A stretch of 64,000 nucleotides of DNA from Brevundimonas sp. GTDB taxonomy: Bacteria > Pseudomonadota > Alphaproteobacteria > Caulobacterales > Caulobacteraceae. Position numbers and translations under genes: made by a program. Shown piece after piece: positions 18,819 to 28,046 of the stretch (the first letter of the stretch is position 1; each line of letters begins with the position of its first letter). The DNA lies in assembly GCF_027484365.1 (NCBI RefSeq), contig NZ_JAIXTC010000025.1, positions 54,253 through 118,252 on the forward strand, read 5' to 3'. Under the pieces are notes generated by a model. The model saw only the letters and a program-made list of their open reading frames with translations. It did no database searches and was not told where the DNA came from.

Positions 18819-19556
18819 ATGCTCGAGCTCAAGGCTCTTCCCGTCGGATGCGCAGACCGTCGCCGCAGCAACGCCTGCGCCGGTTGCGGCGCACGTCCGT
18901 TCAGCGTTTGCGGCAACATCGACGACGCTGATCTGGGTCGCCTCGACGCCCTGGCGGAGCACCTCGTCCTGCAACCGGGCGAAGCCCTGATCCGCGAAGG
19001 CGACCCGGCGCGGCATGTGTTCAATGTCACCTCTGGCTCGGTTCGGGTCTACAAGCTGCTCTCCGACGGTCGGCGTCAGATCACCGGCTTCCTCTTCGCC
19101 GGCGATTTCCTGGGCCTCGCGACCGGAGAGACCTACGTCTTCTCCGCCGAGGCGATCGAGCCGGCGACCGCCTGCCGCTTCCGAAAGAGCGATTATCGTA
19201 CCCTGATCCGCGAGACGCCGGCGCTGGAAGCCGCCTTGCTGGATCGCGCCAACCACGAGCTGGCCGCGGCCCAGAACCAGATGATGCTGCTTGGACGGAA
19301 GACCTCCCTTGAACGGGTCGCGACCTTCCTGCTGGATCTGCCGGACCATGATCCGGTCCGCGCGACGGTCGCCGGTCATGTTCATCTGCCGATGACCCGC
19401 CTCGAAATCGCGGACTATCTCGGGCTGACCATCGAAACCGTCAGTCGCGTGCTGACACGTTTGAAGACAAGCGGCGTCATCCGTCTGCTGTCCCTGACCG
19501 AGTTGCGGATCGAACAGCCCGCCGTGCTCAAGGCCATGGCGGAAGGCGAAGCCTGA
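18819..19556 (+). CDS. fnr: FNR-type oxygen-sensing transcriptional regulator
   Basis: A 245-residue Crp/Fnr regulator. The N-terminus has Cys11, Cys20, Cys23 and Cys31 (the last three spaced CX2CX7C as in rhizobial FnrN), and a further cysteine, Cys119, lies where E. coli FNR has its fourth cluster ligand, so it probably holds an oxygen-labile 4Fe-4S cluster. The cyclic-nucleotide-like barrel (about 35-150) is followed by the dimer helix and a helix-turn-helix with LTIETVSRVLTRL. The E..SR residues there are those that read TTGAT. Four perfect boxes of that sequence lie within 5 kb. Start ATG 18819 has AGGA upstream. Confidence 0.92.
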   Translation: MLELKALPVGCADRRRSNACAGCGARPFSVCGNIDDADLGRLDALAEHLVLQPGEALIREGDPARHVFNVTSGSVRVYKLLSDGRRQITGFLFAGDFLGLATGETYVFSAEAIEPATACRFRKSDYRTLIRETPALEAALLDRANHELAAAQNQMMLLGRKTSLERVATFLLDLPDHDPVRATVAGHVHLPMTRLEIADYLGLTIETVSRVLTRLKTSGVIRLLSLTELRIEQPAVLKAMAEGEA

Positions 19557-19558
19557 TC

Positions 19559-21220
19559 TCAGGCGGCGACAGCGCGCCGTAAGCCTGTCGTCAGCACAAG
19601 CTCTCCGCTCGCCTGCAGGCCCATGACTTCGATGGACGCGTCGCACAGCAATCGGACGGCAGGTCTGTGGCTGATCACGATCAGGCCCTGCCCGCTGCGG
19701 TCGAGCCGGCGCCTCAAGCCCTCGATCACGCGGGCTTCGCAGGCCGCGTCCAGACCTTCGGTCGGTTCGTCGAGAACGAGCCAGGGGGCGCTGCGAAGGT
19801 AGGCGCGGGCGAGGCCGAGGCGCCGCCGCTCTCCGCCGCTCAGACAGGCGCCGTTCTCGCCCAGCGGCATGTCGAGGCCGAGGGGAGAAAGACGAACCCG
19901 GTCCGCGAGGTCTGCGTCTCCAAGTGCGCCCCAGAGGTCCTGATCGCGGGCCTCCGGATCGGCGACGCGGAGGTTGGAGCGAATGGTGCCGTCGAGCAGC
20001 CGGACCTCCTGGGCCGCGTACGCGAACTGTCGGCGAAGCACGGCGCGGTCCTGATCGCAGGAGGGGACTCCGGCCACTGTGAGGCTCCGATCCGGACAGG
20101 GACGGAGGCCCATCAGCCGTTCGATCAAGGTGGTCTTGCCGCGGCCCGTCGCGCCCGTGACGGCCAGTCGCTGAGGCGGCTCGAGACCCAGGGCGACGGA
20201 CCGGAACCCCAGCTTCGAGACCGATCCCATACGCAGGACATCCAGCGAAGGAACCGCCGGATCAGGGACAAGCTCCGACAGCCGGATCAGCGCCTGATCC
20301 GCCGCACCCGCGGATCGGAAATGCACAGACAGGGATGAGGCGGCTTCCAGGGACGCGACGGCCGCGAGCACGGCGAGGGCGACAAGCGCCGGCGGGTGGT
20401 GAATCAGGACCGCGAACACGCCGACAGCGGCGACGCCCATGACGAGCGTCTGCCAGGCCGCGATCCTGCCTCCGGCGATCGAGACCTGGCGCGTCGCCTG
20501 ATCGAGGGCGGATGCGGTGCGATCGGTCTCGTCGACGGCCCAGGACTCCAGACCATAGGCGCGCAGTTCAGCGGCCGAGGCCTGTAGCGACGACAGACGA
20601 TCCTTCAGCCGACCGACGGCGACCTGAACCTCACGGCCCGCGGGATCGATCCATTGGCGGCCGATGAGGAGCGATCCGGCCACCGAGATCGTCAGACCGA
20701 GCGCTACGACGATCCCGGCCCTGATATCGGCCAGACCCGCCAGACCGACGGCCGCCACGGCCCCCGCCGCCGCGCCCCAGGGGCCGCTGAGACGCACGAA
20801 GAGGGTCTGGATCGCATCCACGTCCTGGACGAACCGGGCAGAGGCCTCTCCGCTGGACAGCGCCAGGGCCTTGTCCGGCGCGGCGGAGGCCAGTTCCGCG
20901 AACAGGGCCGGCCGCAGGGACGCGAGGGCCTTCAGCGCCGCGTCGTGGCCGCTCACCCGTTCGAGGTAGCGGCCCCCGGTCCGCAGGATGGCCAGCAGCC
21001 GGATCGCTGCGCTCGGCAGAAGGACGTTGAAGGTCTGCGCCGCGCCCACGCCTGCCAGTCCCGCCAGCGCGGCCCCGGTTATGAACCAGCCCGAGAGACC
21101 CAGGAGGAGCACCGCGCTTGCGGCCGCCACGACCGCGCACGCCGCCGCCGTCGCCAGGCTGACGCGCTGGGCGCGCCTTTGGCCGGCCAGCAAGGCGTGA
21201 AGCCGAAGACGTCCTGTCAT
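19559..21220 (-). CDS. cydC: CydC subunit of the CydDC heterodimeric ABC exporter
   Basis: A 553-residue ABC half-exporter with six predicted helices and an ATPase domain: Walker A variant GATGRGKTTL, signature LSGGERRRLGLARA and Walker B WLVLDEPTEGLD. CydDC exports cysteine and glutathione and is needed to assemble cytochrome bd and periplasmic c-type cytochromes. The ATG overlaps the cydD stop by one base (TGATG), so the pair is coupled. The 3' end lies 2 bp from the convergent fnr stop. Confidence 0.9.
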   Translation of the reverse strand: MTGRLRLHALLAGQRRAQRVSLATAAACAVVAAASAVLLLGLSGWFITGAALAGLAGVGAAQTFNVLLPSAAIRLLAILRTGGRYLERVSGHDAALKALASLRPALFAELASAAPDKALALSSGEASARFVQDVDAIQTLFVRLSGPWGAAAGAVAAVGLAGLADIRAGIVVALGLTISVAGSLLIGRQWIDPAGREVQVAVGRLKDRLSSLQASAAELRAYGLESWAVDETDRTASALDQATRQVSIAGGRIAAWQTLVMGVAAVGVFAVLIHHPPALVALAVLAAVASLEAASSLSVHFRSAGAADQALIRLSELVPDPAVPSLDVLRMGSVSKLGFRSVALGLEPPQRLAVTGATGRGKTTLIERLMGLRPCPDRSLTVAGVPSCDQDRAVLRRQFAYAAQEVRLLDGTIRSNLRVADPEARDQDLWGALGDADLADRVRLSPLGLDMPLGENGACLSGGERRRLGLARAYLRSAPWLVLDEPTEGLDAACEARVIEGLRRRLDRSGQGLIVISHRPAVRLLCDASIEVMGLQASGELVLTTGLRRAVAA

Positions 21221-22842
21221 CAGAGCCGCACCACATGATCGGCGAAGGCCAGAACTGCTTCGGAGTGGGTGGCGATCAGGACGGTGCGGCCCTCGCAGGC
21301 CTGACGCAGGGCACCGATCAAGGCCGTCTCCGTGTCGCGATCGAGGTTGGCTGTGGGCTCGTCGAAGAGCAGAACCCGCGACTCCGACAGCAGGGCGCGG
21401 GCGAGACCCAGTCGGCGCCGTTCCCCGCCCGACAGTCCCCCGCCCCGCTCGTCGAGCGTCCGCGCAAGATCACCGTGCAACCCGGCCCGGCCGGCGGCGC
21501 GCAGGATCGCCCCGGACGATGCGCCCTGCCTTGCGAGGGCGACGTTCCCGCCCAGGGTCCCGGGAATGACGATCGGCGCCTGGCTGGCCCAGCCGACCGA
21601 GCCCGCGAAGTCCCCGACTTCCGACAGTCGCTGCGCGCCGATCTCGACCTCGCCTGCCGACAGCGGCGCAAGGCCCAGCAGAAGATGCAGCAGACTGCTC
21701 TTGCCGGACCCGCTCGCGCCGGTGATCGCGACGACAGCGCCCGCCGGGACATCGAGATCAAACCGGCTCAGGACCGCCGCGCCGCCTTCGTAGCGGATCT
21801 CGACGTCCCTGAACCGGATCATGGGCGGCTCGGCCCAGGTGATCCGGGCATGGGGCCGCCGCGGCCCCTGGTCCGCGTCTCCGACGAGCGCGGGAACCGC
21901 CGCCTCCGCCGCCTGACGATCGTGGTAGGCGGCAGCCAGCCGCCGGAGCGGCGCATAGACCTCGGGTGCGAGGGCCAGGACGAAGAAGGCGCGTGTGAGC
22001 GTCAGCGTCTCCGGCGCATGAAACGGCAGCAGACGAAGGAGATTGAACCCGCAGTAGACAGCCACCAGGGCGACCGACAGAGCCGCAAAGAACTCCAACA
22101 CGCCTGAGGACAGGAAGGCGACCTTCAGGACGCGTCCGGTGCGATGGGCCAGCTCCGACGAAGCGCGACCGATCTCCGAGACCGTCCGCGACTCGGCCTG
22201 GAACGCGATCAGGACCGGCAAGGCCCGGATGCGATCAAGAAACAGGACGGACAGTCGCTGCAGCGCTTCGAACTGACGCCGGCTCTCGGCGGCGGCGGCC
22301 ATCCCGGCCAGGGCCATGCCGACGGCGAACGGCACGAGGGTGGACAGCAGGATGCCCGCCGCCACGGGACTGGCGAAACCGACCGCCGCAATGATCAGCA
22401 ACGGGGCGATCGCCGCGGCCTTCCGCAGGGTGGTGAACCTGGCGAAATAGCCGTCCAGGGCTTCGACGCCCTCGACCGCCGACGACACGCCGCCCGCTCC
22501 GTCGCGCCGTCCCGCGAACAGTTCCTCAAGCACGGAATGCCGCACGCCGCGCTTGACCCCCATCGCCGTCGACGCGGAGACGCGCACAGCCATCTGGGCG
22601 AGCCCTGCCCTGACGCCCAGGCTGAGCAGCGCCAGCGCAAGCCAGAGCCCGATCTGTCCCTCCCCGTTGGCCAATTGCCCCAAGGCCCCGGCCAATCCCG
22701 CAGCGAAGCCGATGGCGGGAGTCGCATCCAGGACGGTCAGCAGGTCCGCCAGCGTCCGCCCGCGACGGTGTGACCGCGCCCACAGCGCCAGCCGACGTTC
22801 GGGAGGCAGGGTGATCTGCCCTGTGAGGGGAGCGAGCGTCAT
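21220..22842 (-). CDS. cydD: CydD subunit of the CydDC heterodimeric ABC exporter
   Basis: A 540-residue half-exporter, first gene of the pair. The transmembrane domain spans about 15-320. The ATPase domain has Walker A TGASGSGKSSLLHLLLG, signature LSGGERRRLGLARALL and Walker B VLLFDEPTANLD. The start is set at 22842 (MTLAPLTG); an in-frame ATG at 22890 would place the FNR box within the gene. It is divergent from cydAB with a single FNR box between. Confidence 0.9.
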   Translation of the reverse strand: MTLAPLTGQITLPPERRLALWARSHRRGRTLADLLTVLDATPAIGFAAGLAGALGQLANGEGQIGLWLALALLSLGVRAGLAQMAVRVSASTAMGVKRGVRHSVLEELFAGRRDGAGGVSSAVEGVEALDGYFARFTTLRKAAAIAPLLIIAAVGFASPVAAGILLSTLVPFAVGMALAGMAAAAESRRQFEALQRLSVLFLDRIRALPVLIAFQAESRTVSEIGRASSELAHRTGRVLKVAFLSSGVLEFFAALSVALVAVYCGFNLLRLLPFHAPETLTLTRAFFVLALAPEVYAPLRRLAAAYHDRQAAEAAVPALVGDADQGPRRPHARITWAEPPMIRFRDVEIRYEGGAAVLSRFDLDVPAGAVVAITGASGSGKSSLLHLLLGLAPLSAGEVEIGAQRLSEVGDFAGSVGWASQAPIVIPGTLGGNVALARQGASSGAILRAAGRAGLHGDLARTLDERGGGLSGGERRRLGLARALLSESRVLLFDEPTANLDRDTETALIGALRQACEGRTVLIATHSEAVLAFADHVVRL

Positions 22843-22876
22843 GCCGCAGCCATAAGGGGAGGCCGTTGGACCGGCT

Positions 22877-22890
22877 TTGATCGAGATCAA
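22877..22890. promoter_or_regulatory. shared FNR box between cydDC and cydABX
   Basis: TTGATCGAGATCAA, a perfect FNR box, lies in the 120-bp divergent interval. Its centre is about 41 bp from the cydD ATG and about 79 bp from the cydA ATG. It is flanked by symmetric bases (CCGGCT...AGCCGG), extending the palindrome to 26 bp (22871-22896). One site may drive both transcripts. Confidence 0.85.
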
Positions 22891-22962
22891 AGCCGGTCCA
22901 CGGGCCGGTCTCTAGACGGAGGGTCTCGTCGGTCGTGGGGACCGGCGATCCGGAGCTTTCCC

Positions 22963-24561
22963 ATGGACCTGGCGGTCGTCGACCTCTCCAGGCTGCAGTT
23001 CGCGCTGACAGCCCTCTACCACTTCCTGTTCGTGCCGTTGACGCTCGGCCTGTCCTTCATGCTGGTCATCATGGAGTCGATCTATGTGATGACCCGCCGG
23101 CCGATCTGGCGAACCATCACCCGCTTCTGGGCGACCCTGTTCGGCATCAACTTCGTGCTGGGCGTCGCGACCGGCATCACCATGGAGTTCCAGTTCGGCA
23201 TGAACTGGGCCTACTACAGCCACTACGTCGGCGACATATTCGGCGCCCCCCTGGCGATCGAAGGTCTCATGGCCTTCTTCCTGGAAGCGACCTTCGTCGG
23301 GCTGATGTTCTTCGGCTGGGAAACGCTGAGCCGGGTCGCCCACCTGTTCGTGACCTTCATGGTCGCGCTCGGCACCAATCTGTCGGCCCTCTGGATCCTG
23401 ATCGCCAACGGCTGGATGCAGAACCCGGTCGGCGCGACCTTCAATCCGGACACCATGCGAATGGAGGTGTCGGATTTCATGGCCGTTCTGATGAACCCGG
23501 TCGCCCAGGCCAAGTTCGTCCACACCGTCAGCGCGGGCTATGTCATCGCCTCGGTGTTCGTGCTCGGCGTGTCCGCCTTCTACCTGCTCAAGGGCAGGCA
23601 CCGGGCCTTCGCCAGACGCTCGATGACTGTGGCCTCCGCCTTCGGGCTGGCGGCTTCACTGTCGGTCGTCGTCCTTGGCGATGAGAGCGGCTACACCTTG
23701 ACCGACAACCAGAAAATGAAGCTGGCCGCGATCGAGGCCATGTGGAACACCGAAGCGGCGCCCGCCGGCCTGACGGCCTTCGGCTTCCCCAACATGGAAA
23801 CGCATCGCACTGAGGCTGCGGTGACCATCCCCTGGGCGCTCGGCCTGATGGCGACGCGAAGCCTGGACGGGGAAGTCGAGGGCATCCTGCCCCTGGTCGC
23901 CACGGCCCAGACCCGCATCGAATCCGGCGTCCTGGCCTATGACGCGCTCGAGCGGATCAAGGCGAACCCGAACGATCCGGTGGCGCGCGGCGATTTCGAG
24001 CTGCACCGCAACGACCTCGGCTATGGCCTCATGCTCAAGCAACTGGTCGCCGACCCGCGCCAGGCCACCCCCGACCAGATTGTCGTCGCCGCCTGGAACA
24101 CCGTGCCCAACGTGCCGGTGATGTTCTGGACCTTCCGGTTCATGGCCGCGATCGGTTTCGCCATGATCGTCCTGTTCGCCACGGCCTTCATCCTGTCCAC
24201 CCTGCGCAAGCATGAAACCCGCTGGTTCCTCTGGCTGGCCGTGCTCGCGATACCCCTGCCCTGGATCGCCGCAGAGCTGGGCTGGATCGTCGCCGAGGTC
24301 GGGCGTCAGCCCTGGGCTGTGGACGGCATCCTGCCCACCTTCCTGGGCGCCTCAAGCCTGAGCGTGCCCCAGCTGTGGGCGACGATCATCGGCTTCACGG
24401 CCCTCTACGGCGGGCTGGCGGTGATTGAGGTCGGGCTGATCCTGAAGACGATCAAGCGCGGCCCGTTCGCCGAGCAGGAGGAGTTCGCGGATCGCCCTGC
24501 CGACGAGCCTGGTCCTCACGCTCCCAACACCCCGCCCGCTGTCGCTCCCGCCCTCGCCTGA
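22963..24561 (+). CDS. cydA: cytochrome bd ubiquinol oxidase subunit I (CydA)
   Basis: A 532-residue integral membrane subunit that oxidises quinol and carries hemes b558, b595 and d. The ligands align with E. coli: His20 (LYHFLFVPLTLG), His187 (FVHTVSAGYV) and Met394 (TFRFMAAIG). The C-terminal GRQPWAVDGILPT motif is present. The length and the region between about 250 and 380 fit a long Q-loop (bd-I-like) form rather than the short cyanide-insensitive type. GGAG lies ahead of the ATG. First gene of cydA-cydB-cydX-hemN. Confidence 0.96.
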   Translation: MDLAVVDLSRLQFALTALYHFLFVPLTLGLSFMLVIMESIYVMTRRPIWRTITRFWATLFGINFVLGVATGITMEFQFGMNWAYYSHYVGDIFGAPLAIEGLMAFFLEATFVGLMFFGWETLSRVAHLFVTFMVALGTNLSALWILIANGWMQNPVGATFNPDTMRMEVSDFMAVLMNPVAQAKFVHTVSAGYVIASVFVLGVSAFYLLKGRHRAFARRSMTVASAFGLAASLSVVVLGDESGYTLTDNQKMKLAAIEAMWNTEAAPAGLTAFGFPNMETHRTEAAVTIPWALGLMATRSLDGEVEGILPLVATAQTRIESGVLAYDALERIKANPNDPVARGDFELHRNDLGYGLMLKQLVADPRQATPDQIVVAAWNTVPNVPVMFWTFRFMAAIGFAMIVLFATAFILSTLRKHETRWFLWLAVLAIPLPWIAAELGWIVAEVGRQPWAVDGILPTFLGASSLSVPQLWATIIGFTALYGGLAVIEVGLILKTIKRGPFAEQEEFADRPADEPGPHAPNTPPAVAPALA

Positions 24562-24582
24562 CCTGATCGCTAGGAAACCGAG

Positions 24583-25731
24583 ATGGATATCCCCCTCGAC
24601 TACGCCACCCTCCGCCTGATCTGGTGGGGACTGCTGGGCGTGCTGCTCATCGCCTTCGCCCTGACCGACGGTTTCGACCTGGGCGTCGGCGCGCTTCTGC
24701 CCTTCGTCGCCCGGACCGACGAGGAGCGCCGGATGGTCATCAACACCGTCGGCCCGACCTGGGAAGGCAACCAGGTCTGGTTCATCCTCGGCGGCGGCGC
24801 GATTTTCGCGGCCTGGCCCTTTGTCTACGCCGTCAGCTTCTCGGGCTTCTACCTGGCCATGTTCCTGGTCCTGTCCGCGCTGATCCTCCGGCCGGTCGCG
24901 TTCAAATATCGCTCGAAACGTCCCGGCAAGACCTGGCGCTCGGCCTGGGACTGGGCCCTGTTCATCGGCGGGTTCGTCCCGGCCCTGGTGTTTGGCGTGG
25001 CGGTTGGAAACGTCCTGCTGGGCGCGCCCTTCCGCCTGGATGGTGATCTGCGGTCCTTCTACGAGGGAACGCTGCTCGGTCTGTTCACCCCGTTCAGCCT
25101 GCTCTGCGGTCTGCTGTCCGTCTCGATGCTGGTGCTGCACGGCGCGGTCTGGCTGGGCCTCAAGGCCGAGCTTGGGCCGGTCCAGGGTCGGGCACGGACC
25201 TTCGGCACCATCGCGGCCCTCCTCAGCCTCGTCCTGTTCGCGGCCGGCGGCCTGTTCGTGGCCTTCGGAGATCTCGGCTACCGCATCGTCGGGGCCGTGG
25301 ATCCGTCGGGCTTCTCCAACCCGCTGCGGACCGCCGTTGTCGCCGCTCCGGGCGCCTGGCTCGACAACTACGCCGCCTATCCCTGGATGATCGTGGCGCC
25401 CGTGCTGGGCTTCGTGGGGACCGTGATCTCCCTGCTGGGACTGTGGCGCCGGTCCGAGCCCCTGGCCTTCGCCGGCTCCTCGATCGCAGTTGTCGGGATC
25501 ATCTCGACCGTGGGCCTGTCCATGTTCCCCTTCATCCTGCCCAGTTCGATCCATCCGGGTTCGAGCCTGACGGTGTGGAACGCCTCGTCGACCCAGACCA
25601 CCCTGTTCATCATGCTCGGCGTCACCATCGTCTTCCTGCCCCTGATCCTGATCTACACGGCCTGGGTCTACCGCGTGCTGTGGGGCCGGACGTCTACGAC
25701 CGCGCTCAAGACCAATCCCGATCTCTACTGA
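24583..25731 (+). CDS. cydB: cytochrome bd ubiquinol oxidase subunit II (CydB)
   Basis: A 382-residue multi-spanning partner of CydA. The N-terminal LIWWGLLGVLLIAFALTDGFDLGVG and the following GPTWEGNQVWFILGGGAIFAAWP are the hallmark of the family. Further helices continue to the C-terminus. It starts 21 bp after cydA with AGGA upstream of its ATG and is followed by cydX after 19 bp. Confidence 0.96.
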   Translation: MDIPLDYATLRLIWWGLLGVLLIAFALTDGFDLGVGALLPFVARTDEERRMVINTVGPTWEGNQVWFILGGGAIFAAWPFVYAVSFSGFYLAMFLVLSALILRPVAFKYRSKRPGKTWRSAWDWALFIGGFVPALVFGVAVGNVLLGAPFRLDGDLRSFYEGTLLGLFTPFSLLCGLLSVSMLVLHGAVWLGLKAELGPVQGRARTFGTIAALLSLVLFAAGGLFVAFGDLGYRIVGAVDPSGFSNPLRTAVVAAPGAWLDNYAAYPWMIVAPVLGFVGTVISLLGLWRRSEPLAFAGSSIAVVGIISTVGLSMFPFILPSSIHPGSSLTVWNASSTQTTLFIMLGVTIVFLPLILIYTAWVYRVLWGRTSTTALKTNPDLY

Positions 25732-25750
25732 TCCGAAGGACACCTGACCC

Positions 25751-25900
25751 ATGTGGTATTTCACCTGGATACTGGGCGTAGGCCTCGCCGTCGGCTTCGG
25801 CGTGCTGAACGGCCTCTGGCACGAGTTCCACCTCTCCGACGAAGGCGACCAGGGCCTGTCGGCGCCAGAGACCGATGCGACCGATGTCGGCCTGCGCTGA
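25751..25900 (+). CDS. cydX: cytochrome bd oxidase small subunit CydX
   Basis: A 49-residue peptide starting MWYFTWILGVGLAVGFGVLN, closely like E. coli CydX (MWYFAWILG...). It is a single membrane helix that stabilises the CydAB heme site, with a short acidic C-terminal tail. AAGGA lies upstream of the ATG. Its 3' end overlaps the hemN start by 26 bp. Such short genes are often missed in annotation. Confidence 0.92.
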   Translation: MWYFTWILGVGLAVGFGVLNGLWHEFHLSDEGDQGLSAPETDATDVGLR

Positions 25901-27266
25901 GACCCGCCGTCTGGTGAGAACGGCCGCGCTAATCCGGCGCTACGACAGCAACGTCCCCCGCTACACCAGCTATCCGACCGCGGCCCGGTTCACCCCGGAT
26001 GTGGGTCCCGAGGACGGAGGACGGTGGCTCGAGGCGGTCGCGGCGGACGAGGCGGTTTCACTCTACGTCCACGTCCCGTTTTGCCGAACGCTCTGCTGGT
26101 ATTGCGCCTGTAACACGCGAGCGGTGAACCGCACCGAGACGATCCGGACCTATGTCGATCTGCTGCTGACCGAGGCGGGTCTCGTCGCGGATCGGCTGGG
26201 CCGTCGCCAAAGGGTCGCCCGGCTGCATCTGGGCGGCGGCACGCCGAACATGCTGTCCCCGGACGACCTCGATCGACTGTTCTCGGGCCTGCGTGACGTC
26301 TTCGACTTCGCCCCGGACATCGAGATCGCGGCGGAGCTGGACCCGGCCAGCCTGTCGCACGCCTGGGTCAAGCGGGCGGCGCATCATGGGCTCAACAGGG
26401 CCAGCCTCGGGGTTCAGGACCTGTCGCCGCAGGTGCAGAAGGCGATCAACCGGATCGAGCCCTTCTCCACAGTGGCCCAGGCCGCCGACTGGTTATCGCA
26501 GGCCGGGGTGAAGTCTCTCAACCTCGACCTCATGTACGGCCTTCCACTTCAGACCCGCGATGATCTGCTGGCGACCCTGGACCAGGTGACCACCCTGCGT
26601 CCCGGGCGCATCGCCCTGTTCGGCTATGCCCATGTTCCATGGATGAAGCCGCATCAGAAGCTGATCAACGAGGCGGATCTGCCGGGGCCGGAAGACCGCT
26701 TCGCCCAGAGCCAGGCGGCTTCGGCCTTTCTGCTCGATCAGGGCTATGCGGCTGTGGGACTGGATCATTTCGCCCTGCCGACAGACAGCCTCGCGATCGC
26801 GTCACGCACCGGGAGGCTGCACCGCAACTTCCAGGGCTACACCACGGACGTCGCCGAAACCCTCATCGGCCTCGGCGCCTCGTCGATCAGCCGCACCCGC
26901 GAGGGGTACGTCCAGAACCACACCGTTGAACGCGATTGGCGCGCGGCGGTCGGCCAAGGTCGTCTGCCGGTCGCGCGCGGCCTCGGATTGACGACGGACG
27001 ATCGCCGGCGCGCTGATATCATCGAACGTCTGATGTGCGACTTCAGGGTCGACCTCCAGGACATCGACCGGAAACACGGCCCGGCTCCGGATCGCTTCTC
27101 TGCGGCCTTCGCCAGACTGCAGCCGCTGGTGGATGACGGGCTGGCGCGACGCGACGGAGACGTCGTCGGAGTGACCGACGCCGGTCGGCCGTTCGTCCGT
27201 CTGGTCTGCGCCGCGTTCGATACAACTCTCTCGACCTCGCCATCGAGACATGGGCGATTGATCTGA
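25875..27266 (+). CDS. hemN: oxygen-independent coproporphyrinogen III oxidase (HemN)
   Basis: A 463-residue radical SAM enzyme that makes protoporphyrinogen IX without oxygen. The cluster motif is CxxxCxxCxC (Cys70, 74, 77, 79 in HVPFCRTLCWYCACN). Other family elements are NVPRYTSYPTA, LGGGTPNML, SLGVQDLSPQVQKAINR and the C-terminal HemN domain. It overlaps the end of cydX, so it belongs to the FNR-driven cyd operon and would supply heme to the bd oxidase at low oxygen. The start may be ATG 25875 or ATG 25884. Confidence 0.95.
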   Translation: MRPMSACAETRRLVRTAALIRRYDSNVPRYTSYPTAARFTPDVGPEDGGRWLEAVAADEAVSLYVHVPFCRTLCWYCACNTRAVNRTETIRTYVDLLLTEAGLVADRLGRRQRVARLHLGGGTPNMLSPDDLDRLFSGLRDVFDFAPDIEIAAELDPASLSHAWVKRAAHHGLNRASLGVQDLSPQVQKAINRIEPFSTVAQAADWLSQAGVKSLNLDLMYGLPLQTRDDLLATLDQVTTLRPGRIALFGYAHVPWMKPHQKLINEADLPGPEDRFAQSQAASAFLLDQGYAAVGLDHFALPTDSLAIASRTGRLHRNFQGYTTDVAETLIGLGASSISRTREGYVQNHTVERDWRAAVGQGRLPVARGLGLTTDDRRRADIIERLMCDFRVDLQDIDRKHGPAPDRFSAAFARLQPLVDDGLARRDGDVVGVTDAGRPFVRLVCAAFDTTLSTSPSRHGRLI

Positions 27267-27269
27267 GAA

Positions 27270-27283
27270 TTGCGCTGGATCAA
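27270..27283 (+). promoter_or_regulatory. possible FixK/FNR site upstream of ompW
   Basis: TTGCGCTGGATCAA has one perfect half-site (ATCAA) and one degenerate half, matching the looser FixK2 pattern TTG(A/C)-N6-(T/G)CAA. It is centred about 94 bp upstream of the ompW-like ATG. It is weaker than the other boxes; regulation is inferred from fit and neighbourhood. Confidence 0.45.
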
Positions 27284-27370
27284 GGCCGGGCGGCGTCATC
27301 GGGACCACACCCTCCATGACGCCTCCAACCGGCCGCATCCCGCCGCCGGACCGCGTCGTGGACCACCAAG

Positions 27371-28036
27371 ATGCGCCTGAACCCCTCTTCCCGGATCGCC
27401 GCCCTCGGGGCCGGCTTCGCTGTCCTCACCCTCGCTTCCGCGCCTGCGTCGGCGCAGGACTGGCAGGTCGCCCGCAAGGGAGACTGGATTGTCACGGGCC
27501 GGGTCACCGATGTGGCCTCGGGGGCCGATGACGCCATCACCACCGCAGCCGGCGCGGCCACAGGTCTGCGCGTCGATGTCGGCGACAGCGTGATGCCGAC
27601 CCTCGGCTTCACCTATTTCGTCACGGATCACATCTCGGTGGAGGCCATTCTGGGCGCCACCCGGCACGAGATCCGGGCCCAGGGGCCGGCCACCGACCTC
27701 GCCGTTCACGAAACCTGGGTCCTGCCCCCGGTCGTGACGGTTCAGTATCGCCCCGCGCCCGAAGCACGGGTCAGTCCCTACGTCGGCGCCGGTCTGAACT
27801 ACATGGTGTTCTTCAACGGCGACAACCGGAACGGCTTCGACGTGAATCTGGACAACGGGTTCGGCTATGCCCTGCAGGCGGGCGCCGATATCGCCGTGTC
27901 AGGCCCCTGGACCGTCAACCTCGACGTCAAGAAGGTCTGGTTCAACACTGACGCCGACATCAACGGCGGGACGCTCAAGAGCGACGTCAACCTCGACCCC
28001 TGGGTCATCTCGCTCGGGCTCGGCAGGAAGTTCTGA
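27371..28036 (+). CDS. ompW: OmpW-family outer-membrane beta-barrel protein
   Basis: A 221-residue outer-membrane protein. A signal peptide with cleavage near ASAQA/QDW is followed by WQVARKGDWIVTGRVTDVA, the ordered strands of an eight-stranded barrel (SPYVGAGLNYMVFF, GFGYALQAGADIAV) and the terminal VISLGLGRKF ending in Phe. OmpW proteins form channels for small hydrophobic molecules and are oxygen-regulated in enterobacteria. It sits about 100 bp after hemN and could be part of the FNR regulon. Confidence 0.9.
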   Translation: MRLNPSSRIAALGAGFAVLTLASAPASAQDWQVARKGDWIVTGRVTDVASGADDAITTAAGAATGLRVDVGDSVMPTLGFTYFVTDHISVEAILGATRHEIRAQGPATDLAVHETWVLPPVVTVQYRPAPEARVSPYVGAGLNYMVFFNGDNRNGFDVNLDNGFGYALQAGADIAVSGPWTVNLDVKKVWFNTDADINGGTLKSDVNLDPWVISLGLGRKF

Positions 28037-28046
28037 GCATCGCGAA

